From NCBI RefSeq assembly GCF_035582795.1, contig NC_134368.1:12754001-12818000 (forward strand): a stretch of 64,000 nucleotides of DNA, written 5' to 3'. This document shows positions 13,171 to 25,300 of this stretch, piece by piece (the first letter of the stretch is position 1; each line of letters starts with the position of its first letter). Under the pieces are notes generated by a model that was not told where the DNA came from, did no database searches, and saw nothing but the letters and a program-made list of their open reading frames with translations. This DNA comes from Mycteria americana. Taxonomy: Eukaryota > Chordata > Aves > Ciconiiformes > Ciconiidae. The translations under genes and the position numbers were made by a program.

Positions 13171-14179
13171 TATATTCCATAACATGAAAATATCCGACTC
13201 AAGTGATTCTGCCCTCACACTGAGGTACTTCCACAGGCCATTAATTAAGTTTCTCTGCATTTCTTTACTGGTAAAAGTGAGATCAGCATCTATGATGACA
13301 CATCCCAGTAAAACAACAATGAAAGAAAGCGAAAAAACACCATATCGTTAAAGCTTTTCAAAAAAACAGAAGACTTCCCTCACTTGAAAGCATTCTCTAT
13401 CTGCTTAGATTCCAAATACAAGAAAGAATATGACTGCTGGGCTAAACTCAATGGAAATGATCAATATTTATGTTCACAGCATTATCAGATCATAGTAACA
13501 GGTGATGTGTTGACTATGGGATTTAAAGTCTCTGAAACAATCTGACAAAACAAACATACCTAAACAAACAAAACAAACATACAAAACAAACCTAAAACAG
13601 AAGACAAAAAAAAAAAGGCCAAAATTGACGTCTATACTGCTCCATAGTATAACAGAGATAAGGATAGCAATGCCTGTACTGGATTGATTTCTTCATGATG
13701 CACCAAAGGCCAGTGAAGATACCATGGTGCTGCAGAGTAAAAGCATTGCCCCGGGAAGACTACACATTCAAAACAAAACAAAAAAAAGCAAGATGTACTG
13801 GCAAAAGACGGGCAACTTGAAAACTCTCTGCTCTCTCAATAGTTTGTAACTGAGAAAAGGGCAAATGCTTTTTCCCTTCCTCTCTCAGTTCCGTGTTTAT
13901 TCACTGGATTAAAACCTACTAACCCAAAGCCTACAATCCATAGCACAAAGACTCTCATTTCACAGCTGATGTATCTCTGTGTACACCCCACTCATAATAC
14001 CCATTAGCAGTGGGGACAGTTTCCTTATTGCTACTACAGCGAAGCAACCACCAAAGTACTCAAAATTCAGGGCAGGCTTTCTGAGAGAAGATTGTTTTGG
14101 TTTTGTATACAGTGTCTGGCTAGCTGTCAGACAACAGGAGCGACTGGCAGCTGGAACCGCAGTGTTTTCAAACCGTGGC

Positions 14180-14300
14180 AGGTGCGCTCAGCCTCAGCAG
14201 GCAACGCCTGCCCCTCGGGCGCGCACAGCACCGCGTACCTGGGAAGGGCCGGATACACAGCTTTGTGCGAAGCACGGCGAGACTCGCTGAGAAGCTACTG
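14180..14300. other. GC-rich islet with several CpGs
   Basis: A second short GC-rich stretch about 1.1 kb from the first (CTCGGGCGCGCACAGCACCG near 14215). No protein family was recognised. Confidence 0.35.
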
Positions 14301-17300
14301 CAGATGGATCCGCTGATCTCTGAACAAAAGTTTGCCACGATGTTCCTGCCATAAAGGAATCCGAAGCTACGCTCACCCATTTAGAGCTATTGAAACCCAT
14401 TATAATAAAATTGTAGAGGGAAGAGAGGAGCTGGGTTGCAATTGCTGAGCAGATTTCATCTGGCAGTACTGTAGTAGCACCCAGTCAGAAGTAGCTTAAA
14501 GCAGCGCTTATAAGAAGATGGTAAATGAGCACTAAAGCAGTTATGTATTTCTACCTGATAAATATGAACGTTAAATTATAATACAAATGAAATGCATGAA
14601 CTCAGCAGGTCCAAATAACAGTGTTCACTAAAAACTACTCACAACACACAAAGCCCAGCCATGAAACCATTGCCATGTATACACAGTGCTGCTGCAATGG
14701 GCTTCCGCAAGAGGAAATGCGCCAACACCCCGGAGGAAAATCTTAAGATGCTACTCACAGGTCCAGCACGATACAACAGCAGGAAAAGGTGACTGTGAAA
14801 GGTATTCCTTGTGGTAACATGTTGCATTCAGTTCAGAACAGCATTACGCTCTGGGTGAATTCCCAGTTAATTGCAATTTTTGTGTGAAAATACTTTCAAT
14901 TATATAAACAGAAGTTACCAGCAATAACAAAACATAATGTCTGACTTCAGTCGATGCCAAATGTTTAGACACTTTAGTGGACACCTGTCTCAATATTTGT
15001 TTTAGCTGTCACTTGGTAGGACTGTAACAGATTTTGTATTTCATCCCTGTTGATTCTGAAATATTTGCCATTATGATGCCCTAAGGAAAGCTATTGATTG
15101 CTCACTCTTGCCTACTTTATACAGCTTAAGCTAGATTCCAGCTCATAAAAACATGCTAAGATCACCGAAGAGAAAGAGTTAATTATCATTTAAAACTATG
15201 AATCTGAACAAACAAGCCCCAAAACCCATAAGAAGCAGCCTAATTTTATTACAAAGCATACCTAGAGGCCTATATTTGCTGTCAGACAAGCTGTAAGACT
15301 TCCTCTAGGAATTGCTCTAAATCTAGGCTAATAATTTATAACATGAAGTAGTGACAGTAAAATTGTAAACAAACAATCCAAATGATACATACACAGAAAG
15401 TTTTCCTGGTTTGAAATATGCCAGAAAATAGACTGTTCTGAAGCTCTATATAGATATTCCATAAGTAAAAATATTGTCTTGTGGGTTTTTTTTCAGTTTT
15501 AGGAATCTGATTAAAAACTAAAATTCAGTCCTTTACTGAGATTTAAGGGACAATGTAAATACAGATTTTTTTTGTTCTTATTTAATTTAGAATATTTCTA
15601 TAGAAGTAATGAAACTGTAGCACATCTACAGATGGAAATGCAAAATCTCTAGATCCCAGCATTTCTGATTGCAATCTGACATCTAACTTCTCTTTATATT
15701 CTCACTCTTGTGAGGTATCTACAACAGCAAGTATTTCCCTCTATAAAATAGGCCTCAAGTAAAGCCAAATTAACTAATGGGTAGTGATGCTAATTAACTA
15801 AGGAGTAAAATGACAGTGTCACCTGAACAATTGAGTCTTCATGCTTGAATCCCTTGTGGAGCAAGAGCTATTTTATCAAGAGCATAACTGATTCTTACTC
15901 TGTGTAGTACTTCATCCATTGCCAAAGCTGAATACTGTATTAATGCCATTTTAAGACTGTGGATCACAGAAAAAGCAACAATATACAGAATTTAGATAAA
16001 GTAGAGCTATTTTACATGTTCAGCAGTTACCTTCACATTTAAATGCAGAATTATATAAGGCTTGCATTTGGATGCAAAAATGTTCTCTTACCAATTCTCC
16101 AAACAACAGGGAAGTTTCTGTAATTACAGGAGATTTGCTGGCTGGCTTGCCACCTGCAGTGATGCCAAGCAGGAAGGGGAACAGCCATAATGCATCTGTG
16201 ACAGATCTGCATGCCGGTGAGTTCAAAGTCTATACAAAGTCTATACAAAGGAGGCAGTCTACTACAGCAATATATGCTATGCTAGTTATCATAGCATTGC
16301 ACAAATAATAAAAAAGGTAGTTTTAAAACTAATTCACTAGTCTTATCATGTGCATATTTGTTACTTCAATGAGTCAAGCAGGTATTTCATTCCCCATTTA
16401 ATGGAAAGAAGAAAAAAAAAACCACACAAAACCACCAAAATATAACCAACCTTCTTCCAGCTTCTTAACCCTGACTTCCTGCAAGCCCATCTAAGGGGCT
16501 CCACAGGCGAACTCTAACTCAGGAAATCACCTGTTTCAAATCAAACACATCCTACCCCAAGGTGGATCATTAGGGAAGACACCAATGACTGGAAAAGAAT
16601 TGAAAATCTGTTTTTGCTCCTTGCACCATCTGGAAACAATCTCCATCCAGAGATAGCATGAACTTAATTTTACAGGGGCCTCCTCCTCATCAAACAGATT
16701 AGTATGTTTACCATAGTAAATAAGCACCTTGGGGAGCTCTTCTTACTCTGCACGTAGCCAGACAAAGGCTAACTAAGGCAACATCATCACTTGTTTACGT
16801 GCAAGTTTATACCATTCCATGGCTTTTCTCAACTCTTGTCCCCTCAATAAGCTAAATATTTTTCTGAGATTCTTACAACAGTAACTATACTGTCAACTGC
16901 ATTCCCTTACTGCACTGCCCTGCTTTGTAACAGTTGCAGTTTACCTGGCTTATACTATTCTTTCCCTTAGTCCAATAACAACTGAACTACATCCAACTTG
17001 CCCCTTAGAATGTGATTCACCTGAGGGTATCTCTTCTTTTGAAAAATGTGTAAATTCTGTAATGACTGTAACACAGCACTGATCAGTGCTAAATTCAGGA
17101 CGTGGTACACAACACAGCAGACGAGAGCCCTGGGGGAAGGCTCAGAGCCTACCACAGCTGCTAGAGGTAGGCCAGGTAGCTGTACTACGTGTCATATTGG
17201 ATAATGTGGTATGTGACTCATGAGCAAGGCGCTGCTGCAATTATCAGGGTCATCACTATCCAGCAAGAGCTGCTTCTTCCGGGATCAGTAGAGAAATCTA

Positions 17301-17873
17301 AAGGGAGAAGGGGGAACATACACCACTTCGGTCAGTTCTTTGCTCCCACCCTGTCAGCAGATTTAGACTCTGCTTCTTCTGCATGCAATGGACTGGAACC
17401 TGTTGGCTTAAAGTTAGGGTGTGAGAAAAGTGCCTTTGGAACTGTTTTGAAAAGTGTTTCCAGTGTCATCTTTCATTTTTCCTCTGCTTTGTCTTCAATT
17501 ATATCTTTCCTTTGTTCTTCAGATTCCCTGAGCACTTACACAGTTCTCACATGGCTTATTCACTCTTACCCCTAGATCTCTTTGTTCTGCAATCAGTTTC
17601 TACGTCATTGCTCTCACCTCCACATTTCTTTAGTAACTTTTTTTTTTTTAATCTTGCCCTTTCTTAAGTAGGATTTGGAATCAAAGTCTTTTCTCAGTAG
17701 ATCAGAGTTTCCACACTAACAGTATACAAGCTAGGTCAGAACCAACACCAGTCCTTACCTCAGAGCTTGTATAGCAGATACTGAACTTTGCAACTACTTA
17801 GCAGTTGACAGATATTAATTATGACACTAGTTCAATGACTGTCACTGAGTAATAATTAGGATTTCTGCTAAGT

Positions 17874-18333
17874 TCATAGAATCATTTAGGTTGGAAAAGA
17901 CCTTTAAGATCATCAAGTCCAACCGTTAACCCAACACTGCCAAGTCCACCACTAAACCGTGTCCCTCAGCACCACATCTACATGTCTTTTAAATACCTCC
18001 AGGGATGGTGACTCCACCACTTCCCTAGGAAGCCTGTTCCAATGCTGGACAACCCTTTCAGTGAAGAAATTTTTCCTAATATCCAATCTAAACCTTCCCT
18101 GACACAACTTGAGGCCATTTCCTCTTCTCCTATCGCTTGTTACTTCTACTCTTGGAGAAGAGACTGACCCCCACCTCTCTACAACCTCCTTTCAGGTAGT
18201 TGTAGAGAGCGATAATGTCTCTCCTCAGCCTCCTTTTCTCCAGGCTAAACAACCCCAGTTCCCTCAGCTGCTCCTCATAAGACTTGTGCTCCAGACCCTT
18301 CACCAGCTTCATTGCCCTTCTTTGGATGCGCAT
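17874..18333 (-). mobile_element. CR1 LINE 3' fragment, minus strand
   Basis: Reading on the minus strand, the segment encodes the last part of CR1 reverse transcriptase ([20 protein letters not shown] then [20 protein letters not shown]) and the 3' UTR, ending with ATGATTCTATGA at the left edge. It has the same 3' end as the copy at 39.8-43.2 kb, so it is a heavily 5'-truncated relative. It lies about 0.8 kb past the TRMT44 stop, in the same orientation. Confidence 0.92.
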
Positions 18334-19123
18334 TTAAAAGTTAAACCTTTTAAAGAAAAGAATAGTCGACCAAAGAAAATCATAACCTGCTCAAGGTGCT
18401 AAGACACTCCTTTGTTACCTGATAAGCAGAAACCCTACCATTCCAATATTATTAAATACATTTTCTACTGTTACTCCTTACTTTAAAAAAAGAGGGAAAG
18501 GACAGTATGGCCTACAGAGCCCTAAAAACCTACACCTACATGTGGAGACTTCCACAACAATTTCCCAGAAAGTTATTCTTCAAACCAACACTCATTCTGA
18601 ATCAGTATGAAAAGGAAGGAAAGGAGAACTAGGGTCTGACCAAGAAAGGAAGGTTAATATGTAGTATTACTCCACAGTAACATGGAGAGGAAGCTCTTAG
18701 GTCAGGAAAGAGTTAAATCTCTCCCATTTCTGACTCCCGTAAGAAACCATAAATCCTCCTGGAAAATTTGGAATGAAACAGCTAATTTCAGGGTTTGAAA
18801 ATGCTGCATCATGTACATTTGATCTGATCAAGGATCATGAAGAGTGTCCTAGGAAATTAAGTTTTTTAAACTTTTCTACTTACACAAATACATGTTAGAC
18901 AAGCCATGACAAAATCCAAAAGTGTACTTTACTACACCTTTTCCACGTTAATAAAAAAATTAAAGAATTAAAAATACAGGAGAACTTGTAAACCAACTGG
19001 AAAATAAGATGCATAGGAATGGGGAAAAACCCTCCGTATTGTACAGATCGTCATGCACTAGGCAGTCCCAAAGTCAATCATAGATTTAGTTATGTACACA
19101 AGCTTAAGCATAAGTGGCAGCAT
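18334..19123. other. Spacer between the CR1 fragment and TRMT44, including any 3' UTR
   Basis: AT-rich; nothing recognised beyond the possible TRMT44 3' UTR. Confidence 0.5.
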
Positions 19124-19129
19124 TTTATT
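19124..19129 (-). terminator. AATAAA polyadenylation hexamer overlapping the TRMT44 stop codon
   Basis: On the minus strand the end of the gene reads CAG TAA TAAAATG, so an AATAAA hexamer begins inside the TAA stop codon. I saw no other AATAAA or ATTAAA on the minus strand in the next few hundred bases that stands out. If used, the 3' UTR would be only a few tens of bases; a more distal site is possible. Confidence 0.4.
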
Positions 19130-19360
19130 ACTGTATATGTTTTTTCTTTTTAATAATCTGAGACTGCCTTAGCTCCTCAGTCCCATGAGCATACGGGCAA
19201 GATTCAGAAGGCAAAGAACAACCATCAGGATGATGAATGAAAAACCAACAGAGACGTGTTTTAAATGCTTCAGCTGAAAGGTGTTGTTTCACTTCAGGCT
19301 TAGTTTTCCTTGATGGTTTCTCTTTTCTCCAGTCACGAATATGAACTCTCCCATTCAGAA
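19128..19360 (-). CDS. TRMT44: TRMT44 exon 11, CCCH zinc finger and stop (residues 606-682)
   Basis: The exon begins VLNGRVHIRDWRKEKPSRKT and has a C-x9-C-x6-C-x3-H zinc finger (C643, C653, C660, H664; CWFFIHHPDGC...CPYAH), as in mammalian TRMT44. It closes with a basic tail of Lys-Lys-Lys-Lys-His-Ile-Gln and TAA at 19128-19130. CCCH fingers usually bind RNA, so it probably helps hold the tRNA (inference). Confidence 0.94.
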
Positions 19361-22300
19361 CTAAGATTTAAAAACAAACAAGAATGCAGCTGTTAATAGA
19401 CAGCTATGGGAATTGTACTGGAAAAAATAGATAGTGACATTCTGTGAATAAAATATATATTCTACAAATGGATCACACAGGCAAAACCAAATATGCCATT
19501 TGTACAGAAATAGAAAGAAGTGCACAACAAACCAAGATAATATAGACACTGTCTAAGGAAGAATTGATTGATTTCCCTGTGAGATGTTTTACTGTGATGC
19601 TGAATAGTTTGAGGCACCTTTGTATCATCCTTGTAGAGGTTTGTTTGTTTTAAATATAGCAGTTAGGATAATTTAGACTGAATTTCCTCTGAATTTAGAT
19701 TGTAAGTCCTGACAAAGAAGTTTCAACTTCAACAACTGTAATCCTTCCCGTGTTCAGAATTTTATTACTCCACATTTAAAATGTGATTACCAGCAAAAAT
19801 CTATTAAGAGTCTTCTGCTACTTTCACTACACAGGAATGCTCTTGCAAAGACAATAGTTCACTGACCCAAAAATACACTGCACCAGAGAAGTAAGTCTAA
19901 TCCTTCATATGAATCAACAGTGAACTATCATTGGTTAATAAAGATTTGGCACTTTTTTTTTTTAAATTCCTTTGCTGTGTTAGGACCATAAACTACACAC
20001 ACACATTTGTGAACCTCTGTAAACTTCTTAAATGTGTAAACAAAACAGAATAAAAGGAAGTTAGTTAAGAGAGAAAGAAAAAATGTAGATGAAAAACAAC
20101 AGTGAAAATGAGAAGGGAAGAATCTGCCACTTCTAAGTTGCCATGCTATTTTCATATTCTGCTTCAATCATACCTTCTGTATCACACACTTGTAGCTTGG
20201 CATAGTTAACTGATACCATTCTGCATTCTGATAACCACTATTCAAAAGGTAATGACTCCAGTGAAAGCTTTAATAATACCTATTGAGGCCTGGATGAATT
20301 CATCCCTCCAGGTTTCCTTGTGATACACAAACAGATCTGAACTCATACAAAGCCAATCCAGAAGTGCGTTCAGCAGAGCTTTAAAATCTCTCTCAAAAGA
20401 TGAGGAAAAATGAGCAGATACAGTGCTATTTATGATAAAGCATATTTTTTTCCAGAAAATCAGTCCTGTATTGGACAAGATGCCAAATCAAAAGAAACTG
20501 CCAGAGATCAGTTACTCTAAGCATCTTCTTTTTTGTGTATGTGCATCCATCCATTTTCCATGTCTTTAAAAGAAAAACACTTGAGTAAAGATGACAAGAG
20601 AGCTGTAGCCATGTTGTTCTCTGTCCTCTTTGGCATGAGCAATGTCCTTCCAGACCACCTGCTGGTAAAAGTCCCTTGTTATGGGGACATGCTACTGAAG
20701 GAAAGAATCAAATGGTCTCTACTGAAGCTCCAGGGACTTCCCACATGCTGTAAATTACTGAGAAAGACTTGGCCTTAATCCTAGTCTTTCTTCAGAGGTA
20801 TTCTGTGTAACAGGTTGTAAATCTATTCCACCTATCCCTAATGATAGGGAATCAAATTCAGACACATAACAAATGCAATATACCAACGCTTTTCAATGGA
20901 TGGTAATTCAAACAGATTTCAGTACGGCTTCACATTTTATAATTGCGAAGTGTACAGAAATCCTTAGTGGATGCTAAACTGGGCTAAACTAACCACTGGC
21001 AGCAACTGGGGTGCATACTCAGGATGACTTGCCATGGATTAGTTGATCATCATTTTACAGCTGATGTAAATTGTTGGGACATAAGAAGTTCACACACTTC
21101 CAAATTTGAAGTAGCCTTAAATACTGATAAAACCTTGAAGATCTTGTATTACTGCAAAGCTAGACCTTACTTTTGCAAAACTCCACACTGACAAAAAAAA
21201 AAAAACAAGCCACCAAAAATCAACCAACCAAAACACACCATCACCACATTACAAGAAGGGGGGACGGACGGACGGACACACACCACCACCACCACCACAA
21301 AAAAAAACAAAACAAAACCCACCAAAAACCAGCTACCAACAAACCCAGCCAACCACAGAAAATTGCTACTCAGTTCTTTCTGTCATGCTACCACAGGTGA
21401 TATAAACTCATCAAGCCTCACAGTTACAGGTTCTTATGGAGACTAGTTTTATTTTGGGTTTGCATTTACACCGTGGGACTTGGTAAGGCTAGACTAAGTC
21501 TCAGTTAAATGCTTTAGTGAAGTTGCTCTGCATTTGACAGCCCCAAAATCATCAGTACTTCAGAGAAAAATAAAAATTCCCTAAGTCAAACAGCATTAAA
21601 TTAGCCACTTTAACTAAAGGGTTGCCTTTTCAGATACAGTCGGTCTAGAACAACTCTTTGCTGATAGATGCCTTACCAATCTCATTCGAAAGAGTTTTAC
21701 TAACAGTATCTTGGAGCAATGGGCACATAAAGAATATTCAGTTTTCCACAAAGGTATAGAAAGCAGTTAAAAAAGCCACCACCACAGTAATTTTTCAGCT
21801 GAGTTTAACTGAGAGGAGATAAAAATAGGTGATTAAAGAAAAACAAAACAAAAAACCAAAACCCCTTCTTTACCTTCAAATACTTGATAATTGTTCTTGA
21901 GTAGTGTCTGCAGGCCTCCATATTCACTCTTTAGCCTTTTTAAAGTCTCTTTATTTAAGTGTTCTGCTACCTCTTTCAAGGAAAGGCTTTCTGCAATAAA
22001 TAATGGTGTAGCTATTAAAAATGTATATATATAAAATACTAAGAAAACTTAACTTTTATGTAGATTAATGATTATGAGCAGAATCTATGAATTACCTACC
22101 AGTACTGCAGCAACTTTGTACTCCCAATATCGTCAGTGATATGTGTTTTATATGCTGTACAGCTATTGTCTGTAAAATAGCAGCTTTCGTTCTACAGGAC
22201 TCAAGTCAGAATTTCCACAGTAAGACAGATTTTTTTATTTTCCCTGCTTTTTTTACAGTAGCATATAACTCTTATTGCAGTAAGCACTGTTTACATGCAC

Positions 22301-25300
22301 ATAGTTAGAGAGAAGAGAGAATGACTCAAAGGATCTCCTGTAACAGTAACATATGATGAACTACAGTGAGTAAATAATAAAAATGGACAGAGGAAAATGG
22401 AAAGATAGCAGTAGAGAGAATTAACTGAATGTTTATAAAATTAACAGCAACTTCTATTCTTTTTCTTCCTTGGACTAAACTAAAAATTCCTAATTGTGTT
22501 GTAACCAAATGGCACTTAAAAGCACTTCTTACAGAATTCTTACAGAATTATAGCTAATTATTATATAACTATCAAAAAGAAACTTAATATTCTCCCCAAG
22601 TAGATGTAGTGTGTTCTGTTTTGGTCAATGACATATTCTGTTTTGGTAAAGACATCTTCTGCCAGCAAAAGCAAAAGATAATATAAAGGAAAGACAATCT
22701 CACCTCCTTGATTCCAGGTATTCATATTTCCACCATGCATATTAGAACACGATTTTTGGGGGGTTGCATTTAACAGCAAGTTTGCCACATTGAGAACCAC
22801 ATCATCTACAAAATCCCGAGGGAGGGAAGCACAATTTCTGATTTGTTCTACTTTTTCTCTGGGTTGAAATCCAGGCATCCAAATTGTACCAGCAGCATTA
22901 GTCTCATTTTCAGGAAGTTCTGAGCCTGCTTCTTTGCATACACCATCAGAGTGATCCTTATGATTAAATCCAACTCTTCTGTCACACGTGACCACAGCAC
23001 AGGTTTGACGATTATTAATATACTGTGTTATCTGCTTGTCAATCAGAGCACATTCTATAGGTGGATAGGTCCTATTTTTTCCAATAAGGCATACCTATTT
23101 TAGTAGAAACAGGAAAGTCACTATTTATACAGAGTCCCATACTTAACACACAGCCCCCCCAACCTGCACATGCCTCATGCAGGCTTCTAAATCTACCTAC
23201 AGGAGATATCCATTCAAAACTCAATGCTCATTAACATCTGAGGGTTTTTTAATTTTAGTTTTCAAGAATCGCTGCCACAGAAGAAATCCAGTAATCGAAC
23301 CATAATCCATCATGCCATACAAGCACAGAACAAAGAGACTGTTCCTGACCCTCAGATTATTTACAAAATTAAATCTGGACACCTCTTCCTACTCTGAGAA
23401 GATTTCGCAGGACATGAAAAACACCAAAATTAAGTACAAATAAGCAACATGGGCTGCTGGAAAAATTAAGGCAAAAAATCCATCCTATAGGATGGCATAA
23501 GAAATAACCATAAAACCTTCCATTCTTTCTTGCCTTTAGGATTGTACCTATGACCTTATGAGCAGATTACTCAAGAAAACAATGAATATTTTTAGTCTCC
23601 CTTCAGAGCATATTGCCTCATGTAATGCAACTGACTACAGTCTGATCTTGCAACAATAATAATGAACAAACAATAATAATGAACAAACGTCCATATGCTT
23701 TAGATAGCTAGCAGGTTTAAAAAAAAAAAAAAGACAAAAGCCCTACACAGTCCAAAATTACCCTTTTTGTTGATGGAATTCTAAGGCAATCTTCTTCCAC
23801 GTGAAAGCCACATACAAATCCCACTTGGGCAACAAAATCGAGATATTCTCTGTACTGAGTTTTCTTGCTTTGTCTTCGGCTGTATTTTCCATGGAAATCA
23901 AAGAAGCAACATGGCAGCACAAAGTAGCAACACGAATAGGAAGACCTGCAAAAAGGGTAACAAACTGATGAATGGAAAGTTATTTCAGAGAACACACAAA
24001 TTTAACAAATACCCATCAGATACAAACAATAATGAAAATTTTTATTAAGTGACAAATCTTCATGAAATAATATTTATATGTTCCTCTTTCAGTAGATCTA
24101 CTAGCATAATCAAAAATACTGTTTCAAAGTATTTGCTATAGCAAATTATTGTGCCAACTTGGTTTGCAGGACCAAATCTCTAGATATTAAACTGTTGCAG
24201 CTGGTTGTGAAGAGCACAACAGTTCAAGGAAAGACAGAACCAACAGAAACAAACAAACCAACTAACCAGATTCACATCTAAAGAATAAAGATCACTTCTG
24301 GTTTTTGAACTTCAAAAGCAAAATGCTGTACTGAATTTTATGAGAAAGTAAATACTGTATCTGTGCTTCTCCACAGGAAGAACATCATTTTGTAAAAATC
24401 AATTGGCATCAAAAGCAGCAAGTCCTGCAAGGACAGCAGGCGTGGCTGCAAAAGTGACAGTTTTCACCAAGCACACATAGGTAATTATGTTTTGGTTTTT
24501 TTTAATTCCTTCCCTCCCACTCCCCTCCTTCTGCAAATACCTAGCTGCAATTACAGGTATCCATGGTGTTAATTCATCTGAATGGTTTCCTATGAGCCAG
24601 TCAGTATCTGGAAAGAGATGACTGTCACCTGGCATGATTGTAGATTCCTAAAAAGAACAAATAATACATTAAGTGAATTTTATTACAGGTTTCTTTATTA
24701 ACAAATAAAATACATTTAAAGTACTAAGCAACAAAATAAAATCATACAAGCTGACAAAAACAAGGTGAATGAAAACCACAGACACCAACGTTTTCCTCAA
24801 TCTGCACTTTTACCAGGCAGTAATTTTTTTATAGCTACAAAGAAGTAATTTAGCACCAGCTACCCACAAAATATTGGTCAGTCAAAGAGTGGAATAACAA
24901 TTCTGATTACAATATCTGGCACCCTAAATATCTGTAAACAAATATCATACATTGGACTATGATTTCTTGCCATTCTCCTTCTGTCACATGCATGTCTAGA
25001 CTCAATTTTTCAGAAAGTCACTTAATTTGCTATGTCTTACAGTCCTAGGACTCACACAGCAATTAAATCAGAACACAGCTTTACTATCTCCTCTTCTTTC
25101 ACAGGCTCTTCCCAAATCAAATCCTAATACACCACTCTTCACACCCTATCATTCACGTACAATAAACCTAACCCAGCCTAACACTTTCCCTCTTGTCTAT
25201 GTTGCCATTCCATCTCCTTCCAAGTTATGTCAAAACTACCTTATGATACAGGCAAAATCAGGAGCAAAAATAGGAAACAACAGGTTAGAGAAAGAGGGCT

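Larger units (their letters stand above)
6431..17873. other. Gene-poor DNA downstream of TRMT44
   Basis: No gene could be identified. It contains a poly-A tract (12692), two GC-richer islets (about 13010-13170 and 14180-14300), A/C-rich simple sequence near 13555-13620, and a splice-site-bounded open stretch at 16110-16216 that I cannot assign. In human the next genes on this side of TRMT44 are GPR78 and CPZ; neither was recognised here. Confidence 0.5.

Noticed and set aside
17189-17575. 128-residue plus-strand frame
   Set aside because: Ser-rich, low-information peptide in unique DNA with no recognisable domain or splice context; consistent with chance.
18109-18402. Open frames on both strands near 18.1-18.4 kb
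   Set aside because: The minus frame is the C-terminal remnant of CR1 reverse transcriptase and the plus frame is its shadow.
21241-21298. Spaced short repeats resembling an array
   Set aside because: They are simple (GGAC)n and (CAC)n sequence with no unique spacers; not CRISPR, which would also not be expected in a vertebrate genome.
23095-23761. Extra TRMT44 coding exon suggested by the frame running past the exon 8 donor (VILDCVGLL)
   Set aside because: The known protein continues VCLxGKxRTYP, which is found in exon 9 with a proper acceptor; the extension is intron read-through.
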